The notes under the pieces were generated by a model, which did not search any database, was not told the origin of the DNA, and saw only the letters and a list, made by a program, of their open reading frames with translations. 64,000 nucleotides of DNA from Nocardioides scoriae (lineage in GTDB: Bacteria; Actinomycetota; Actinomycetes; Propionibacteriales; Nocardioidaceae), in contig NZ_LT629757.1 in NCBI RefSeq assembly GCF_900104965.1, forward strand, positions 3,472,001 to 3,536,000, in the 5' to 3' direction. The position numbers and the translations under genes are program-made. The number at the start of each line of letters is the position of its first letter. The stretch's first letter is position 1. This document shows positions 9,375 through 17,904 of this stretch, one piece after another.

Positions 9375-9764
9375 CTACCGCCCGAAGTCGTCCTCCAGGC
9401 GGCAGATGTCGTCCTCGCCCGTGTAGCTGCCGAGCTGGACCTCGATGATGACGAGGAGCTCCTGGCCCTGGTTGGCCAGGCGGTGCCGCTCGCCGAGGGC
9501 CACGTCGACCGAGCCGCCGGCCGCGACCTGACGGGTGGTGTCGCCGACGACGGCCGTGGCCACGCCCCGGACGACGACCCAGTGCTCGGAGCGGTGCTCG
9601 TGGGTCTGCAGGGACAGGCGACGGCCGGGCTCGACCTCGATGCGCTTGACCTTGTAGCCCTCGCGCTCGTCCACCACGTGCCAGGAGCCCCACGGGCGGA
9701 CCTCGGAGGGCAGCAGGGCGGCATCGGGCACGGCGTACGTCGTGGTGTCGGTGGTGCTGGTCAT
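9375..9764 (-). CDS. phosphomannose isomerase type II C-terminal-like cupin (copy 2)
   Basis: Cupin of 129 residues, paralogue of the gene at 8959-9309. It keeps RPWGSWHVVD, QTHEHRSEHWVVV and the C-terminal YTGEDDICRLEDDFGR that is almost identical in the two copies. A 20-residue Thr/Pro-rich N-terminal extension is unique to this copy. It starts 28 bases after the stop of the GT2 gene on the same strand, so both are likely cotranscribed. This links the cupin to glycan synthesis. Confidence 0.75.
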   Translation of the reverse strand: MTSTTDTTTYAVPDAALLPSEVRPWGSWHVVDEREGYKVKRIEVEPGRRLSLQTHEHRSEHWVVVRGVATAVVGDTTRQVAAGGSVDVALGERHRLANQGQELLVIIEVQLGSYTGEDDICRLEDDFGR

Positions 9765-9792
9765 GGTGGTGCCTCTCGGGAGTCGGGGAGGG

Positions 9793-10815
9793 TCAGGCGA
9801 TCTCGGCGCGGGCCTGCGGCACCCGCACCTCGTTGAGCGGGGTGGGGCTGAGGCGCAGCGCCGGGCGGTTGTCGCGCACGGGCGCCTGGCGCAGGTAGGT
9901 GAGCCGGCTGAGCTCGTGGCGCGACTTGCGGATCCCGTCCAGGACCATGCCGGCGATCACCGCCAGGCACGACATCAGCGCGAGCACCGCGACTGCGACC
10001 AGCGTGGGCACGCGCGGGACGTAGCTGGTGGCGAGGTACTCGACGAGCACCGGGAGGGCCAGGCCCGTGGCGAGGAGCGTCGAGAGCAGCGCCAGCGCCC
10101 CGTAGTAGCCGAGGGGCCGCTCGTGGCGGGCCAGGTTGAGGATGACGCTGAGGATCTTCCAGCCGTCGCGGTAGGTGCGCAGCTTGGACTCGCTGCCCTC
10201 CGCCCGGTCCTTGAAGTCGACCGCCTCGGTGGCCGCTGGGATCCGGAGGGCGAGGGAGTGGATGGTCAGCTCGGTCTCGATCTCGAACTCCCGCGAGACG
10301 GCGGGGAAGCTCTTGACGAACCGGCGCGAGAACACGCGGTAGCCGCTGAGCATGTCCCCGAGGCTGTCGCCGAAGATCGACGACGCGATGCCGTTGAGGG
10401 CACGGTTGCCGGTGGCGTGGGCCGGGCGGTAGGCGCTGGTGCCGGGCACGCCCTCGACCTCGCGACGGACGCCGACGACGTGGTCGAGGTTCTCGTCGAC
10501 GAGGCGCTTGATGAGGCGTGGGGCCGCCTCCGGGTCGTAGGTGTCGTCGCCGTCGATCAGCAGGTAGATGTCCGCGTCGATGTCCGCGAAGGCGCGGCGC
10601 ACGACGTTGCCCTTGCCCTTCAGCGGCTCGTGGCACACGACGGCGCCGGCGTCCGCTGCGCGGCGGGCCGTGGCGTCGGTGCTGTTGTTGTCGTAGACGA
10701 AGACGGTCATGCCGGGGACGGCGGCCTGGAGGTCGCGCACGACCTTGGAGACGGCAATCTCCTCGTTGTAGCAGGGCACGATCGCAGCGATGCGGTACTG
10801 GTGGGCCAGAGACAT
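9793..10815 (-). CDS. family 2 glycosyltransferase (polyprenyl-phosphate type)
   Basis: GT2 enzyme of 340 residues. The N-terminus has IAAIVPCYNEE, the nucleotide-sugar site DNNSTD and the metal-binding DGDDTYD; about residues 245-310 hold two transmembrane helices. This layout (soluble GT-A domain plus two C-terminal helices) is that of dolichol/undecaprenyl-phosphate sugar transferases, so it probably loads a sugar on a lipid carrier at the inner face of the membrane. ATG 10815 follows GCGGGAAAAA. It heads a two-gene unit with the cupin at 9375-9764. Confidence 0.8.
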   Translation of the reverse strand: MSLAHQYRIAAIVPCYNEEIAVSKVVRDLQAAVPGMTVFVYDNNSTDATARRAADAGAVVCHEPLKGKGNVVRRAFADIDADIYLLIDGDDTYDPEAAPRLIKRLVDENLDHVVGVRREVEGVPGTSAYRPAHATGNRALNGIASSIFGDSLGDMLSGYRVFSRRFVKSFPAVSREFEIETELTIHSLALRIPAATEAVDFKDRAEGSESKLRTYRDGWKILSVILNLARHERPLGYYGALALLSTLLATGLALPVLVEYLATSYVPRVPTLVAVAVLALMSCLAVIAGMVLDGIRKSRHELSRLTYLRQAPVRDNRPALRLSPTPLNEVRVPQARAEIA

Positions 10816-11304
10816 TTTTTCCCGCCTGGGGTGTGGGGGTCCGGGTGCCCCGAGCGTGGCCCTCGAAGAAATCGCGAATGCGCCGCGGCCGTATCGGTGT
10901 CGTTAATTCCTCAACGGCCTTCGGACCGCTCTGTGACGCACGTCCGTGACGCCGGTCACCGACGGGTCGTCAGGCGTGCGGGCCCCCAAAAGGCCAGGTG
11001 AGAGGGGTGTTGGCAAGGCCCGTGAGGGATCGTGCGACACCTCCGGAAACGGGTGTGCCGATCGTCACCCGCACCACTTCGCGAAACATCGGATATGACG
11101 ACTGCCACTGAGAAATGTCCGTCTTGGGGGCTTTGGTGAGGTCGAGGAATGGCCGCGGAAATGCCGTTTCCCGGTGGTCGTTAATGCGGTCGAGCCGGCC
11201 GACACGTCGCCGTAACAGGACGCGCGATTTCCTCCGTTACGTTGACGCCTCCTCCCGCCCCGCTGCCGCCGTGCTGCCCGTCCTCCCCGCTGCAGGAGCG
11301 CCCC
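10816..11304. other. 489-base divergent intergenic region of the polysaccharide locus
   Basis: No plausible gene lies here. It separates the GT2 gene (minus) from the five-gene operon (plus) and is AT-richer than the coding DNA. TCGTTAAT occurs near 10910 and again near 11178. There is a small inverted repeat GGAAA-N5-TTTCC at 11157-11171 and a longer one at 11211-11241. It probably holds both promoters and at least one regulator site. Confidence 0.5.
11211..11241. promoter_or_regulatory. inverted repeat, candidate operator of the polysaccharide operon
   Basis: CGTAACAGGA at 11211-11220 is mirrored by TCCTCCGTTACG at 11230-11241: CGTAAC/GTTACG and AGGA/TCCT are complementary, with two unpaired bases. 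It lies 64 bases before GTG 11305, a typical position for a repressor or activator site. Confidence 0.35.
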
Positions 11305-11799
11305 GTGACCTCACCGTCCACCGCCGGTCCCACCCGGGCCCACCGCGCCCGCCGGCCGCCGCCGACCCTGGTCGTGGCAGCCGTCGTCGCCGTCGTCGTG
11401 GCCCTGGTCGGCTTCCTGCTGCCTCCCGTGGGCCGCCAGCTCGGGCTGTCGCTGTCGAGGCAGCCCGGGACCTGGACCGCCCTCTACTTCACCGGGGCCG
11501 GCTCTTCCTCCGGAGCGGCCGGGTGCAGCGTCGCCGCGGGCGAGGTGACCACCCGCTTCACCCTGGTGAGCCACGAGGGCGCTGCTCGCGAGGTCGACTA
11601 CCGGGTGGTGGTGCGTCCGGCGGCTGACGTCGGTGCGGCCGACGTGGTCCGCGAGGGCACCCGCGCGGTGGCCTCCGGCAAGACCGCCACGGTGTCGACC
11701 TCGGTGCCCACGGCCTCTCCCGGCGACCAGCAGGTCGTGGTCACGCTGCCGGACACCGGCGCGCAGATCACCGCGCGCTGCCAGAGGGGCGAGTCGTGA
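11305..11799 (+). CDS. small membrane-anchored protein, first gene of the polysaccharide operon
   Basis: Unrecognised protein of 164 residues. GTG 11305 is chosen because AGGAG lies 6 bases upstream; the frame from 11242 has no such site. After a basic start, residues about 20-42 form one transmembrane helix (LVVAAVVAVVVALVGFLL), followed by an extracytoplasmic beta-rich domain with two cysteines (AGCSVAAGE and ARCQ). Its stop overlaps the next start (GTGA), so it is translationally coupled to the acyltransferase gene. A structural or scaffolding role in polymer modification or export is inferred only from context. Confidence 0.6.
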   Translation: MTSPSTAGPTRAHRARRPPPTLVVAAVVAVVVALVGFLLPPVGRQLGLSLSRQPGTWTALYFTGAGSSSGAAGCSVAAGEVTTRFTLVSHEGAAREVDYRVVVRPAADVGAADVVREGTRAVASGKTATVSTSVPTASPGDQQVVVTLPDTGAQITARCQRGES

Positions 11800-13058
11800 G
11801 CACCCTGACCCAGGTCGACCGCTTCGTCCCGCTCGCGCCCCTCGACGCCGGCTGGTTCGGTCTGGAGAGCGTGCGCGTCCTGGGCGGGCTCGACGTCCCG
11901 TCGGTCGAGCAGCTGCGCCGGTCGGTGCGCGTGCTCCACGACTCCGACGACCTCGTCGCCCGCCACTACGACATGGACAACCTGCGCTACCGGGTGGCTC
12001 GGCACGACGAGCGGGACGACCGCTGTGCGGCCATGGTGGTGCGCTCCCGCGCGGATCGTCTCGAGCTCCAGGACGCCTTCGACGAGGCGGCGGTGCCGCT
12101 GGGAGCGCTGCCCTTCCGGCTCGTGGTGGGGCGTGGCTGGTGCTCGATCCGGATCTCGCACGCCTTCGGCGACGGCTGGTCGTGCCTCACGCTGCTCGCC
12201 CACCTGCTGGACCAGGCCAACAGCCGCTCGGTGCTTCCCCTGCCGTGGGACGTGGTCGGCCCGCGGCGCCAGCAGCTGCTCAGCACCGGGGGGCTCGTGC
12301 GCCGGCCCGGCGCCGTGCTCACCGCGGCCCGCCACCGTCGCGCCTTCAGCGGTGGCGTCTACGAACCCTCGGAGCTGCGCACCAGTCACCACCGGTCCTC
12401 GACCGTCGTGCACACCAGCGCCCCCGGGTTCGTGCCGGCCCTGGGCCGCGAGCGCGACGCGCTGTGGCCGGGCGCCTCGCTCGCGGGGGTCGTCCTGGTC
12501 CGGGTGCGGGCAGCGCTGGGCCGGCACCTGACGACACCCGAGCCGGGGGTCGAGATGCTGTTCGACGTGCGCCGGGACTCGGCGTCCACCCGCCGCGCCT
12601 TCGGCAACTGGGCGGCCGGCATCACGGTGCGGCCCGAGGACGACGACGATCCGGTCTCGGTGACCTCCGAGATCCGACGCATCCGGGAGTCCGGGGTGCC
12701 GCACGTGGCCGCGGCCGCGAGCCGGCTGCGTGCCCGCAACGCCCGGACCGGTGGGCGCCAGGTGCTGACGCCCGGCGACCGACCCCACCTGACGCTGTCC
12801 TACCTGAACCGCCACGGCCCGCTCGCGCGGCTCCCGTGGGATCCCGCGTCGACGCCGGTCGTGGGCCTGGCGGCGGTGCCGAACGGCCTCGGGTCGGTCT
12901 CGGTGTCGGCCCACGAGACGGGCGACCGCCTCAGCCTCAGCCTCTGCTTCTACGACCACGTCTGGTCGCGCGACGCCGTGGCGGCCGCCGTGGCCGAGGC
13001 CCTGGACCCGACGCCGGCAGGACCGTGTCCCGCGACCCGCCAGGAGGCGACCCCATGA
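11796..13058 (+). CDS. HxxxD-type acyltransferase / condensation-domain-like protein
   Basis: Protein of 420 residues resembling stand-alone condensation-superfamily acyltransferases (PapA, wax-ester synthase and NRPS condensation folds). The catalytic motif is SHAFGDGWS, with His122 and Asp126 in HxxxDG spacing. FGNWAAGITV near residue 270 fits the structural latch motif of the family, and there is no carrier-protein domain. It overlaps both neighbours by 4 bases, inside an operon with a GT-C-like protein, a flippase and a GT4. The likely job is acyl transfer onto a lipid-linked sugar or the finished glycan; donor and acceptor cannot be told from sequence. Confidence 0.65.
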   Translation: MSTLTQVDRFVPLAPLDAGWFGLESVRVLGGLDVPSVEQLRRSVRVLHDSDDLVARHYDMDNLRYRVARHDERDDRCAAMVVRSRADRLELQDAFDEAAVPLGALPFRLVVGRGWCSIRISHAFGDGWSCLTLLAHLLDQANSRSVLPLPWDVVGPRRQQLLSTGGLVRRPGAVLTAARHRRAFSGGVYEPSELRTSHHRSSTVVHTSAPGFVPALGRERDALWPGASLAGVVLVRVRAALGRHLTTPEPGVEMLFDVRRDSASTRRAFGNWAAGITVRPEDDDDPVSVTSEIRRIRESGVPHVAAAASRLRARNARTGGRQVLTPGDRPHLTLSYLNRHGPLARLPWDPASTPVVGLAAVPNGLGSVSVSAHETGDRLSLSLCFYDHVWSRDAVAAAVAEALDPTPAGPCPATRQEATP

Positions 13059-15433
13059 CGCTCCAGGACACCACCGTCGCGCCCGCAGGACCGGCTCCGG
13101 CCACGGACCCGCTGCGGGGCGACCTCGCGCTGGGTGCCACCGTCCTCGTCGCCGGCGGGGTGCTGCTGCTCGACGTCCCCGTCGCGGTCCGGTGCCTGCT
13201 GACCGTGCTGCTCGCGGTCGTGGTGCCGGTCGCGGCGCTGCTCGGATCGCCCGCGCGGCGCACGCCCCCCAGCCTGGCGGAGGTGGTCACCGCGTGCGGA
13301 GGGTCGGTGCTGCTCCTGCTCCTGGTCGGCCTCGCCCTCAACACCCTGCTGCCCGTGGTCGGGATCGACCGGGCGCTGGCGACCGCCCCCGTCGTGGTGG
13401 GGGTGGTGCTGCTCGACCTGGGCCTCGTGGCCTGGCGGCTGCGCCAGGGGGCCGACCTCGCGCGCCCGCTGGCGGCCGCGGTGCGCAGCGCCGTGCTCTG
13501 GCGGGCCGGGACGGCCGAGGCCCTGGCCCTCGCGTCGCTGGTCATCTGCATCGCCGGCGCGGTGCGGCTCAACAACGGTGCGAGCAGTGCCGTGGCCGTG
13601 GTGGGCCACGCGCTGGTGGCCGCGACCTTCGTGGCGCTGCTGCTGCGCCCGGCGAGGTCCCGGCTCTCCGACGGGCTGGCGCTCTACCTCGCGGCAGCCG
13701 CGCTGCTGCTCGGCACCTCCGTCCGCGGCTGGTACGTCATCGGCCACGACATCCAGCGCGAGTTCCTCGTCTACCTCCTGGCCCAGGGCCAGGACAGGTG
13801 GCAGATGTCCAGCCTCGACAGCGCCTACAACGCCTGCCTGAGCGTCAGCGTCCTGCCCACGGTCGTGGCCAACCTGACCGGCCTCGGGGGAGTGGTGGTC
13901 TTCAAGGTCGTCCTGCAGCTGGCCTTCGCGCTGGTCCCCGTCGCCGTCTACGCCGCCTCGAGGGGCTGGGCGGGACGACGGGTGGCGCTGCTCGGCGCGC
14001 TCGTGCTCGTCACCTTCCCGACCTTCCACAACGACATGCCCTACCTGGTGCGCCAGGAGGTGGCGTTCCTCTTCCTCGCGCTCGCGCTGCTCACCGCGGC
14101 GCGCCACGACCTGCGCCGGGGCCTCCAGCTGGCCCTGGTCGTCGGCTTCGGCGTCGGGGTGGTGCTCTCCCACTACTCGACGACCTACCTGCTGCTGCTC
14201 GGGCTCGTCATGGGCTCGGCCGGCTTCCACGTGTCCCGCCACCTGGCCTCGCGGCGTACGCCGGGGCAGCGGGTGCGCGAGCGGCCCGTGCTGCTCGCCC
14301 CGGTGGTCGTGGTCGCGGTCGGCCTCGCCACCTGGACCTGGGTCAGCCCGGTCACGCAGTCCGGCGGCCACCTCGAGGAGACCGTCACCAGCACGGTGTC
14401 GGCGGTGGTCAGCGGGTCGTCGGGACCGGGGTCCTCGGACCTGTCCTACGGCCTGTTCGCTGGCCGCCAGGCCAGTCCCGACGAGCGGCTCGCGATGTTC
14501 GCGGCCGAGACGCTCGACGAGCGCCGGGCCGAGTCCGGTGCGTGGCTGCTCGACGACGCCGAGGCAGCCGCCCTGACCCCCGCCACGGTCGACATCCGCG
14601 ACGACGCGCTCACCCCCGTCGGCCGGGTGCTCGACGCCGTCGGGCTCGACGTCACCCGGGGCAACGCGCTGCTCCGTCTCGGCGCCGCGCTGCTGCTCCA
14701 GGTGCTGCTCCTCGCCGGGGTGGCGCTGCTCGCCCTCGCGCGGTTCTCGACCCCCCGCCGACGTCCGGGCCTGGCCCGGTGGGCCGTCCCGACCGAGACC
14801 CTGTGGCTGGTGCTGGGCGCCATCGCCGCCCTCGGGCTGGTGGTGGTCGTGCCCGGCCTGTCCGCGTCGTACGGCGTGCTGCGGGCGTTCCAGCAGGGCC
14901 TGCTGGTCTTCGCCCCGGTGATCGTGGTCGGGGCGGTCGGCGTCCTCGGACTGCTGCTGGCCCGGCTCCGGACCGGACCGATGGCCGTCGCGGGAGCCGG
15001 CTTCGTCGGGCTCTTCCTGGTCCTCACCGGGGTCGTCTCGACCACGACCGGAGGGGCGCCGGGCCAGCTGGCGCTGTCCAACTCGGGGCAGTACTACGAC
15101 CTCTACTACCTCACCGACGCGGAGGCCGCCGGCACCCGCTGGCTCGCGCGAGCGGCCCGCAGCGCCCCGGTCCAGTCCGAGGTGGTGACCGACAAGGTCG
15201 CGGTGGGTCGGCTGCGCTCCGCCACGGGCGGGGAGATCGAGGTGAGCGGGGAGTTCTTCCCCACCCAGCTGCGGCGCGACACCTTCGTGTTCCTCGGCGC
15301 CCAGACGGTCGAGCACGAGCAGGCCACCATCTTCTACACCGGCAACCTCATCACCTACCGCTACCCGGTGGAGCTGCTCGAGCAGCGGCTCGACCTCGTC
15401 TACAGCAACCCCGACGCCGAGGTGTTCCGATGA
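13055..15433 (+). CDS. large polytopic membrane protein, GT-C/polymerase-like
   Basis: Integral membrane protein of 792 residues, beginning at ATG 13055 behind AGGAGG. Hydrophobic helices run through about residues 25-490, and a further cluster lies near 550-680. A conserved-looking loop, WYVIGHDIQREF near residue 230, precedes the central helices, and the soluble C-terminal region is about 100 residues. The arrangement recalls GT-C glycosyltransferases and DUF2206 membrane proteins, so it may polymerise or extend the polysaccharide on the outer face. It could instead be a Wzy-like polymerase. It overlaps the flippase gene by ATGA. Confidence 0.6.
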   Translation: MTLQDTTVAPAGPAPATDPLRGDLALGATVLVAGGVLLLDVPVAVRCLLTVLLAVVVPVAALLGSPARRTPPSLAEVVTACGGSVLLLLLVGLALNTLLPVVGIDRALATAPVVVGVVLLDLGLVAWRLRQGADLARPLAAAVRSAVLWRAGTAEALALASLVICIAGAVRLNNGASSAVAVVGHALVAATFVALLLRPARSRLSDGLALYLAAAALLLGTSVRGWYVIGHDIQREFLVYLLAQGQDRWQMSSLDSAYNACLSVSVLPTVVANLTGLGGVVVFKVVLQLAFALVPVAVYAASRGWAGRRVALLGALVLVTFPTFHNDMPYLVRQEVAFLFLALALLTAARHDLRRGLQLALVVGFGVGVVLSHYSTTYLLLLGLVMGSAGFHVSRHLASRRTPGQRVRERPVLLAPVVVVAVGLATWTWVSPVTQSGGHLEETVTSTVSAVVSGSSGPGSSDLSYGLFAGRQASPDERLAMFAAETLDERRAESGAWLLDDAEAAALTPATVDIRDDALTPVGRVLDAVGLDVTRGNALLRLGAALLLQVLLLAGVALLALARFSTPRRRPGLARWAVPTETLWLVLGAIAALGLVVVVPGLSASYGVLRAFQQGLLVFAPVIVVGAVGVLGLLLARLRTGPMAVAGAGFVGLFLVLTGVVSTTTGGAPGQLALSNSGQYYDLYYLTDAEAAGTRWLARAARSAPVQSEVVTDKVAVGRLRSATGGEIEVSGEFFPTQLRRDTFVFLGAQTVEHEQATIFYTGNLITYRYPVELLEQRLDLVYSNPDAEVFR

Positions 15434-16746
15434 CCGCGCTGCGCCACCCCGTCGCGTTCGTCCGCGGCGCGCTCCGGGACCCGCTGCTGGCGAACTCCTG
15501 GCTGATGCTGGCCACGACCGTGCTGATGGCGGCGGCCGGCGGCGTCTTCTGGGTGATCGCGGCGAGGATCGCGACCCCCCGCGACGTGGGGCTCGCGTCC
15601 TCGCTGGTCACCGCGGGCGAGGCGCTGGCCGTGCTGGCGCAGCTCGGGCTCAACATCTCGATGGTGCGCGTCCTGCAGCGCAGCGACCGGCGCTCGGCCG
15701 ACGTGCTGATGGCGGTCGCGGTGGTGAGCGCAGCCGGGGTGCTCGCCGCGCTGGCGTACGTCGCGCTGCTCCCGCGCGTCGCCCCCGACCTGGCCGCGCT
15801 GATCTCGTGGCCCTGGACGGCCCTGCTCTTCGCCGTCCTGGTGGCCGGAGCCGGTGTCAACCAGCTCACCGACGGCCTGTTCCTGGCCATCGACCGGGTC
15901 TCGCGCAACCTGGTCATCAGCGGCGTCCTGATGGGCCTGGTGAAGTGCGCGCTGCCCTTCGTGCTGGTCGGCAGCGGCGCGCTGGGCCTCTACAACTCGG
16001 TCGGCATCGCCACCCTGGTCGCCGCGGTGCTCAGCGTCGCCTCGATCCTGCGCTTCCTGCCCGACCGGACCTGGCAGCTGCCGTCCGCGGCGTTCCGCCA
16101 CTCGCGCGGCTTCGCCCGGGCGGGGTACGTCGCCAACAACCTCTACCTGCTGCCCCAGATGGTCTTCCCGCTGCTCATCATCAACGGCGTCGGGCCGGCC
16201 AGCAGCGCGCACTACTTCGTGGGCTTCCAGATCGTCACGCTGCTCAACTCGGTCGTCTACGCCATCTCCAACTCGATGTACGCCGAGAGCTCGCGACACC
16301 CCGAGCGGGTGACCGCCATCGTGCGGCAGGCCGGTCGCCACATCGCGATCTTCTCCGGCCTGGGCATCGTCGGCCTGCTCGTCCTGAGCCCGCTGCTGCT
16401 GCGGGTCTTCGGGGCGGAGTACGCCGAGAACGGCACCACCACGCTGCGCATCCTCACCCTCGGCACCGTCGGCGTCGCCCTCAACTTCTGGTCGGCGATC
16501 CGGCTGCGCATCGCCCAGCACCAGAGCGCCATGGTCGTGGTGCAGCTCGTCACCACCGTCGCGATGGTGGGCGCTGCCGCGCTGCTGGTGGGGCGCGGCA
16601 TCGAGTTCGTGGCCCTCGCCTGGGGCGGCGGCCACCTGCTGGGCGGCCTGCTCGGCTACACCGTGAGCCGCCGCTTCGCCCCCCTCCGCGACACCGAGCC
16701 CGACCTGCCCGTGACCCAGACGATCCCCCCGGTGGTGGCCCGATGA
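15430..16746 (+). CDS. Wzx-like polysaccharide flippase (MOP superfamily)
   Basis: Integral membrane protein of 438 residues with 12-14 predicted helices. It resembles RfbX/Wzx lipid-linked oligosaccharide flippases: the helix-1 region LMLATTVLMAAAGGVFWVIAARIATPRDVGLAS matches the usual FWxxAAR...xxVG pattern in spirit. It would move the lipid-linked repeat unit across the membrane. ATG 15430 overlaps the upstream stop, and its own stop overlaps the GT4 start. Frames extending far upstream of 15430 are out-of-frame shadows of the previous gene. Confidence 0.82.
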   Translation: MTALRHPVAFVRGALRDPLLANSWLMLATTVLMAAAGGVFWVIAARIATPRDVGLASSLVTAGEALAVLAQLGLNISMVRVLQRSDRRSADVLMAVAVVSAAGVLAALAYVALLPRVAPDLAALISWPWTALLFAVLVAGAGVNQLTDGLFLAIDRVSRNLVISGVLMGLVKCALPFVLVGSGALGLYNSVGIATLVAAVLSVASILRFLPDRTWQLPSAAFRHSRGFARAGYVANNLYLLPQMVFPLLIINGVGPASSAHYFVGFQIVTLLNSVVYAISNSMYAESSRHPERVTAIVRQAGRHIAIFSGLGIVGLLVLSPLLLRVFGAEYAENGTTTLRILTLGTVGVALNFWSAIRLRIAQHQSAMVVVQLVTTVAMVGAAALLVGRGIEFVALAWGGGHLLGGLLGYTVSRRFAPLRDTEPDLPVTQTIPPVVAR

Positions 16747-17903
16747 GCCCGTCCCATCGCCCGATGCGCGTCCTGCTCGCCGCCCCGCGGTTCCCGCCCG
16801 ACGTCGGCGGCCTGGAGTCGTACGCCGGCTGGGTGGCGCGCACCCTGGCCGCCTCGCCGGACCACGACGTCCGGGTGGTCACCAGCCACTCCGGTCGAGG
16901 GCGCCTCGAGGGCGAGGTGGACGGCATCCCGGTCACCCGGCTCGGGTCGTGGGTGACCCTGTCGAACACCCCGGTCAACCCGCTCTGGCTGGCCCAGCTG
17001 CGCGCATTGATCCGTGAGTTCCGCCCCGACGTCGTCAACGTCCACTCGCCGGTCCCCGGCCTCGCCGACGCCATCGTGGCGGTGGCCGGCCCCGTCCCCG
17101 TGGTGATGACCTACCACGCCGGCTCCCTGGTCAAGGGCGAGTCGCGGGCGATCGACGCCGTCCTGCGCACCTACGAGCGCCGGGTGCTGCCGCGCGTCTT
17201 CGACCGCTGTGCCGAGCTGGTCGCGGTCTCCCCGGTGGCGATGACGCACGCGACGGGCCGCGCCACCATGATCACACCCGGGGTCGACACCGACTTCTTC
17301 TCGCCGGACCCGGACGTGGTGCGGGGCCGTCGGATGCTGTTCGTGGGCCGCGTGGAGGCGAGCTCGCGGTGGAAGGGCATCTCCACCCTGATCGAGGCGC
17401 TGGCGCTGGCCGCGCCCCTGGTGCCCGGCATCGGGCTCGACGTGGTGGGCGACGGGGACGACGTGCCCCGGCTGCAGCGCCTCGCCCAGGCGCGGGGCGT
17501 CGCCGACCTGGTGACCTGGCACGGCTCCCTCACCCACACCGAGCTGGTCGGCCTCTACCGCTGCGCCGGCGTCACGGTGCTGCCGTCGCTGACCGAGGCG
17601 GAGTCGTTCGGGATGGCGCTGGTCGAGGCCATGGCCTCGGGCTGCCCCCTGGTGGGCTCCGACGTCGGCGGGATCCCCTTCGTCCTGGCGGACGGCGAGC
17701 ACGGCCTGCTCGTCGACCCCGGCGACGCCGCGAGCCTGGCCGCGGCGGTCGAGCGGGTGCTGCTCGACCCGGACCTGGCCGAGCGGCTGAGCGAGGCGGG
17801 CCGTCGCGCGGCGGTCGAGCGCTGGGACTGGCGCCACCAGTCGGCCGCGACGACCGAGGTGCTCGCCCGAGCCGTCCGGGGTTCGGTCCGCCAGCTGGTC
17901 TGA
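16743..17903 (+). CDS. family 4 glycosyltransferase
   Basis: GT4 (GT-B fold) of 386 residues, the last gene of the five-gene operon. The N-terminal domain has the acceptor-side motif PPDVGGLESY; the C-terminal domain has FVGRVEASSRWKG and the donor motif PSLTEAESFGMALVEAMASG, with the E-x7-E pair typical of retaining GT4 enzymes. It acts in the cytoplasm on lipid-linked or nucleotide-sugar substrates. It ends one base before the stop of the convergent hydrolase gene, and no hairpin terminator is visible between them. Confidence 0.85.
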   Translation: MSPSHRPMRVLLAAPRFPPDVGGLESYAGWVARTLAASPDHDVRVVTSHSGRGRLEGEVDGIPVTRLGSWVTLSNTPVNPLWLAQLRALIREFRPDVVNVHSPVPGLADAIVAVAGPVPVVMTYHAGSLVKGESRAIDAVLRTYERRVLPRVFDRCAELVAVSPVAMTHATGRATMITPGVDTDFFSPDPDVVRGRRMLFVGRVEASSRWKGISTLIEALALAAPLVPGIGLDVVGDGDDVPRLQRLAQARGVADLVTWHGSLTHTELVGLYRCAGVTVLPSLTEAESFGMALVEAMASGCPLVGSDVGGIPFVLADGEHGLLVDPGDAASLAAAVERVLLDPDLAERLSEAGRRAAVERWDWRHQSAATTEVLARAVRGSVRQLV

Positions 17904-17904
17904 C

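Noticed and set aside
11598-12959. 453-residue minus-strand frame opposite the acyltransferase gene
   Set aside because: It is antisense to a gene with a clear catalytic motif and overlapping operon starts. Its sequence is low-complexity His/Arg/Gly.
11633-13054. N-terminal extension of the 792-residue membrane protein frame
   Set aside because: The extension is an out-of-frame read of the acyltransferase gene. AGGAGG plus the ATGA overlap fix the start at 13055.
12950-15316. 788-residue minus-strand frame opposite the large membrane protein
   Set aside because: It is highly charged and repetitive, as expected of the antisense of hydrophobic codons in GC-rich DNA, and has no start signal.
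15400-16635. 411-residue minus-strand frame opposite the flippase
   Set aside because: It is antisense to a membrane protein with coupled start and stop and consists of charged low-complexity sequence.
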